Of a DNA stretch of 31,520 nt, positions 29,623 through 31,520 are shown piece after piece (position 1 is the stretch's first letter; each line of letters starts with the position of its first letter). Made by a program: the position numbers and the translations under genes. Below the pieces are notes generated by a model. It did no database searches. It was not told the origin of the DNA and saw nothing but the letters and a program-made list of their open reading frames with translations. This DNA is from JANXDG01 sp964561135 (GTDB lineage: Bacteria > Elusimicrobiota > Endomicrobiia > DTEH01), in contig CAZLOB010000065.1 of assembly GCA_964561135.1 (NCBI GenBank), forward strand, positions 1 through 31,520. The letters run 5' to 3'.

Positions 29623-31520
29623 ATGAATAACTTACAAAAATTTCAACAATTACTTAAAGACATATTTCAATTTGACTGTGCAGATTTAGATTTCGGGATT
29701 TATCGTATTTTAAACTACAAAAGAAAACAAATTGAGAAATTTATTGATGAAGATTTAAAAACCAAAGTTGAATCTGCTTTTGCTAAACATAAAGATGAAA
29801 GATTAAAAAACATAGACCAAAAGTTTGAAGAGATAAAAGAAAAAATTGCTCAAACTTTAGGTCCAGATGCTTTTACTCCTACTGGTGATTTAAAAGACGA
29901 GTTTAAAACAACTCCTTTAGGTAAAGATTTTCTTAATATAAAGGAACAAAAAGAAGAAGCTGAAAAAATTGATGAAATTAAAAATGATGTATTTAATGAT
30001 CTTTATAACTTCTTTTCAAGATATTATGAAGAGGGAGATTTTATACCACAATACAGATATTCTATCAAAGGACATAAATACGCCATTCCTTACGATGGAG
30101 AAGAAGTAAAACTTTATTGGGCGAACCAAGATCAGTATTATATAAAAACAGGACTTCTTTTTAGAGATTATACTTTCAAAGTAGAAGATAAAAAAATTAT
30201 TTTTAGGACAGTTTCAGCAAAAGAAGAATTAGGTTCAAATAAAGCAACAAAACAAAGGTTTTTCATACTTGATGATGAAGATCCGATAGAGGAAAAAAAT
30301 AACGAAATAATTGTTAGATTTCAATATAGAGAGTTGACTGAAGAAGAAATTAAAATTTATAAACAAACTTCTAAAATTGAAGATGAGAAAGATGAAGACG
30401 AAGAAGAAAATAAAAATCAAAGCAAGAAAATTAAACAAGAAAGTATTAATGAAAAAATAAAGAAACAAATAATAGATGATGTTAAAAACAATACTATAAA
30501 ACTTCTTTTACAGAAAGAATACAAAAAAGATTCAAAAGGTAATTCTGTTTCGTTATTAGATTATCATTTAAACAGATTTACTGCTAAGAATACAAAAGAT
30601 TACTTTATTCACAAAAACCTTAAAAAATTTCTTTCTGAACAACTTGATTATTTTGTAAAATCAGAAGTTTTAGATATTGAGACAATTGAGAAAGAAAGAT
30701 TTTTAGATAAACATATCACAAGAGCAAAGGTAGTAAAAGAGATTGGAGAAGAAATTATTAATTTTCTTTCACAAATTGAAGATTTTCAAAAAAGATTATG
30801 GGAAAAGAAAAAGTTTGTTATTAAAAGCGAATATGTTATAACAACTGACAGGATACCTGAAGAATTTTATGATGAAATTTGGGAAAACAAAGAACAAAAG
30901 AAAGAATGGAAAGAATTAGGTTTTGAAATACCAAAAAATAAAGAAGAACTAAAGAATTGTAAGCTTCCAGTTGATACGAAATATTTTCCAGAAGAGTTTA
31001 AATATGAACTTCTTGAAAAACTTACTGAAAAAACAGATTTAGATGACTTATTGGATGGCTTACTTATAAAATCCGAAAACTGGCAAGCACTTAATTTGTT
31101 GTTGGAGAAGTATAAAGAAAAAATACAAACAATTTATATTGATCCACCATTTAATAAAGAACAGGACGCAGATTATCTTTATAATGTCAAATATAAAGAC
31201 TCTACTTGGATTAGCATACTTGAAAACCGACTTCAGTTAACAAAAAATTTACTAAATGAAAAAGGGAGTATTTTTGTAAGGTGTGATTATAATGGCAATA
31301 TGTATGTCCGTCTTTTGATGAATGAAATTTTTGGAGAGGAAAATTTTAGGAATGAGATAACAATTAAAAGAACGGAAGGAAAAAGTAGAATAGAAGGTTT
31401 ATCTTATTCAATAGCCACTGAAAGCTTGTTTTTCTTTGCTAAAAGTAATAATCAATTTTTTATAATTCCTTTCAGAAAAACCGAATTTTTTAATAATGTT
31501 CAAATTCTAAAAGAAAAATT
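29623..31520 (+). CDS. Site-specific DNA methyltransferase (adenine-specific, type III Mod-like), 3' end cut off
   Basis: An open frame of 632 codons to the window end. It starts at ATG 29623, with GAGGGG 6 nt upstream. The N-terminal 500 residues are a large helical region starting with QFDCADLDFGIYRILNYKR, which marks a family of roughly 1000-residue methyltransferases; it includes an acidic stretch near residues 245-265. The catalytic motif IV is DPPF at residues 507-510 (TIYIDPPFNKEQDADYLYN), preceded by LIKSENWQALNLL and followed by RLQLTKNLLNEKGSIFVRCD. DPPF/Y-type motifs indicate N6-adenine (or N4-cytosine) methylation. The SAM-binding FxGxG motif should lie beyond the window in this beta-class order. 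A restriction subunit with helicase motifs is the expected neighbour. Confidence 0.85.
   Translation, partial: MNNLQKFQQLLKDIFQFDCADLDFGIYRILNYKRKQIEKFIDEDLKTKVESAFAKHKDERLKNIDQKFEEIKEKIAQTLGPDAFTPTGDLKDEFKTTPLGKDFLNIKEQKEEAEKIDEIKNDVFNDLYNFFSRYYEEGDFIPQYRYSIKGHKYAIPYDGEEVKLYWANQDQYYIKTGLLFRDYTFKVEDKKIIFRTVSAKEELGSNKATKQRFFILDDEDPIEEKNNEIIVRFQYRELTEEEIKIYKQTSKIEDEKDEDEEENKNQSKKIKQESINEKIKKQIIDDVKNNTIKLLLQKEYKKDSKGNSVSLLDYHLNRFTAKNTKDYFIHKNLKKFLSEQLDYFVKSEVLDIETIEKERFLDKHITRAKVVKEIGEEIINFLSQIEDFQKRLWEKKKFVIKSEYVITTDRIPEEFYDEIWENKEQKKEWKELGFEIPKNKEELKNCKLPVDTKYFPEEFKYELLEKLTEKTDLDDLLDGLLIKSENWQALNLLLEKYKEKIQTIYIDPPFNKEQDADYLYNVKYKDSTWISILENRLQLTKNLLNEKGSIFVRCDYNGNMYVRLLMNEIFGEENFRNEITIKRTEGKSRIEGLSYSIATESLFFFAKSNNQFFIIPFRKTEFFNNVQILKEK

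Noticed and set aside
27081..31520. CRISPR array or att direct repeat of the tRNA
   Set aside because: No regularly spaced repeats, and no second copy of the tRNA-Leu 3' end was seen within the window.

Overview
The window is AT-rich bacterial DNA (roughly 30% G+C by eye). Nearly every gene is on the plus strand, packed with short gaps or 1-23 nt overlaps, and TGA is read as stop. The core genes are bacterial: RNase Y, UvrB, RsmI, RarA, SecG, ZapA and type I GAPDH. Together with a Mrp-type [NiFe] hydrogenase, a four-helix-bundle (S23/IVP) gene and several toxin-antitoxin genes, they suggest an anaerobic, fermentative, H2-producing bacterium from a poorly cultivated lineage, for example Elusimicrobia-, Omnitrophica- or Margulisbacteria-like. 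The sequence alone does not fix the phylum.

Layout. (1) About 1-9801: a group 4 membrane-bound [NiFe] hydrogenase operon in the order M (cut by the window edge), J, K, L, first antiporter-like subunit, MbhD/E fusion, MnhB, MnhC, second antiporter-like subunit (MnhD), MnhE, MnhF, MnhG, four-helix-bundle gene, ferredoxin subunit N. All four Ni-Fe cysteine ligands are present, so this should be a real hydrogenase coupling ferredoxin oxidation and H2 release to ion pumping. Palindromic repeats lie between J and K. (2) 9816-14780: a coiled-coil ZapB-like gene, zapA enclosed by a striking imperfect inverted repeat, rarA, 5-formyl-THF cyclo-ligase, rny and surE. (3) 14770-24220: uvrB, nadC, rsmI, argC, argJ, a membrane-embedded spermidine-synthase-like protein, recX and an NAD-dependent epimerase. 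(4) 24309-27080: gap, pgk, secG and tRNA-Leu(GAG). (5) 27081-31520: an accessory region starting at the 3' end of the tRNA. It holds a possible helicase-like remnant, a metallo-beta-lactamase-fold hydrolase pseudogene with three frameshifts, a frameshifted PIN toxin/antitoxin pair, an intact RHH/PIN pair with its own promoter, and the start of a large DNA methyltransferase.

How it works together. Regions 1 and 4 fit one energy scheme: glycolysis through GAPDH and PGK gives ATP and reductant, and electrons carried by ferredoxin can be disposed of as H2 by the Mbh-type complex with ion translocation. Region 3 is housekeeping repair, NAD and arginine synthesis. Region 5 looks like a decaying island.

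The most unusual observations are: (a) three recognisable copies of the 3' end of the same MBL-fold hydrolase gene, with a toxin-antitoxin cassette between each pair of copies; (b) the inverted repeat around zapA, which puts the ribosome-binding region and stop-codon region of one mRNA in complementary arms; (c) a four-helix-bundle gene with a poly-A frameshift inside the hydrogenase operon; (d) a hydrogenase with two antiporter-like subunits plus an intact Ni-Fe site; (e) a dispersed palindromic repeat family and 7/14-bp tandem repeats at gene junctions, one of them read in frame inside argC.
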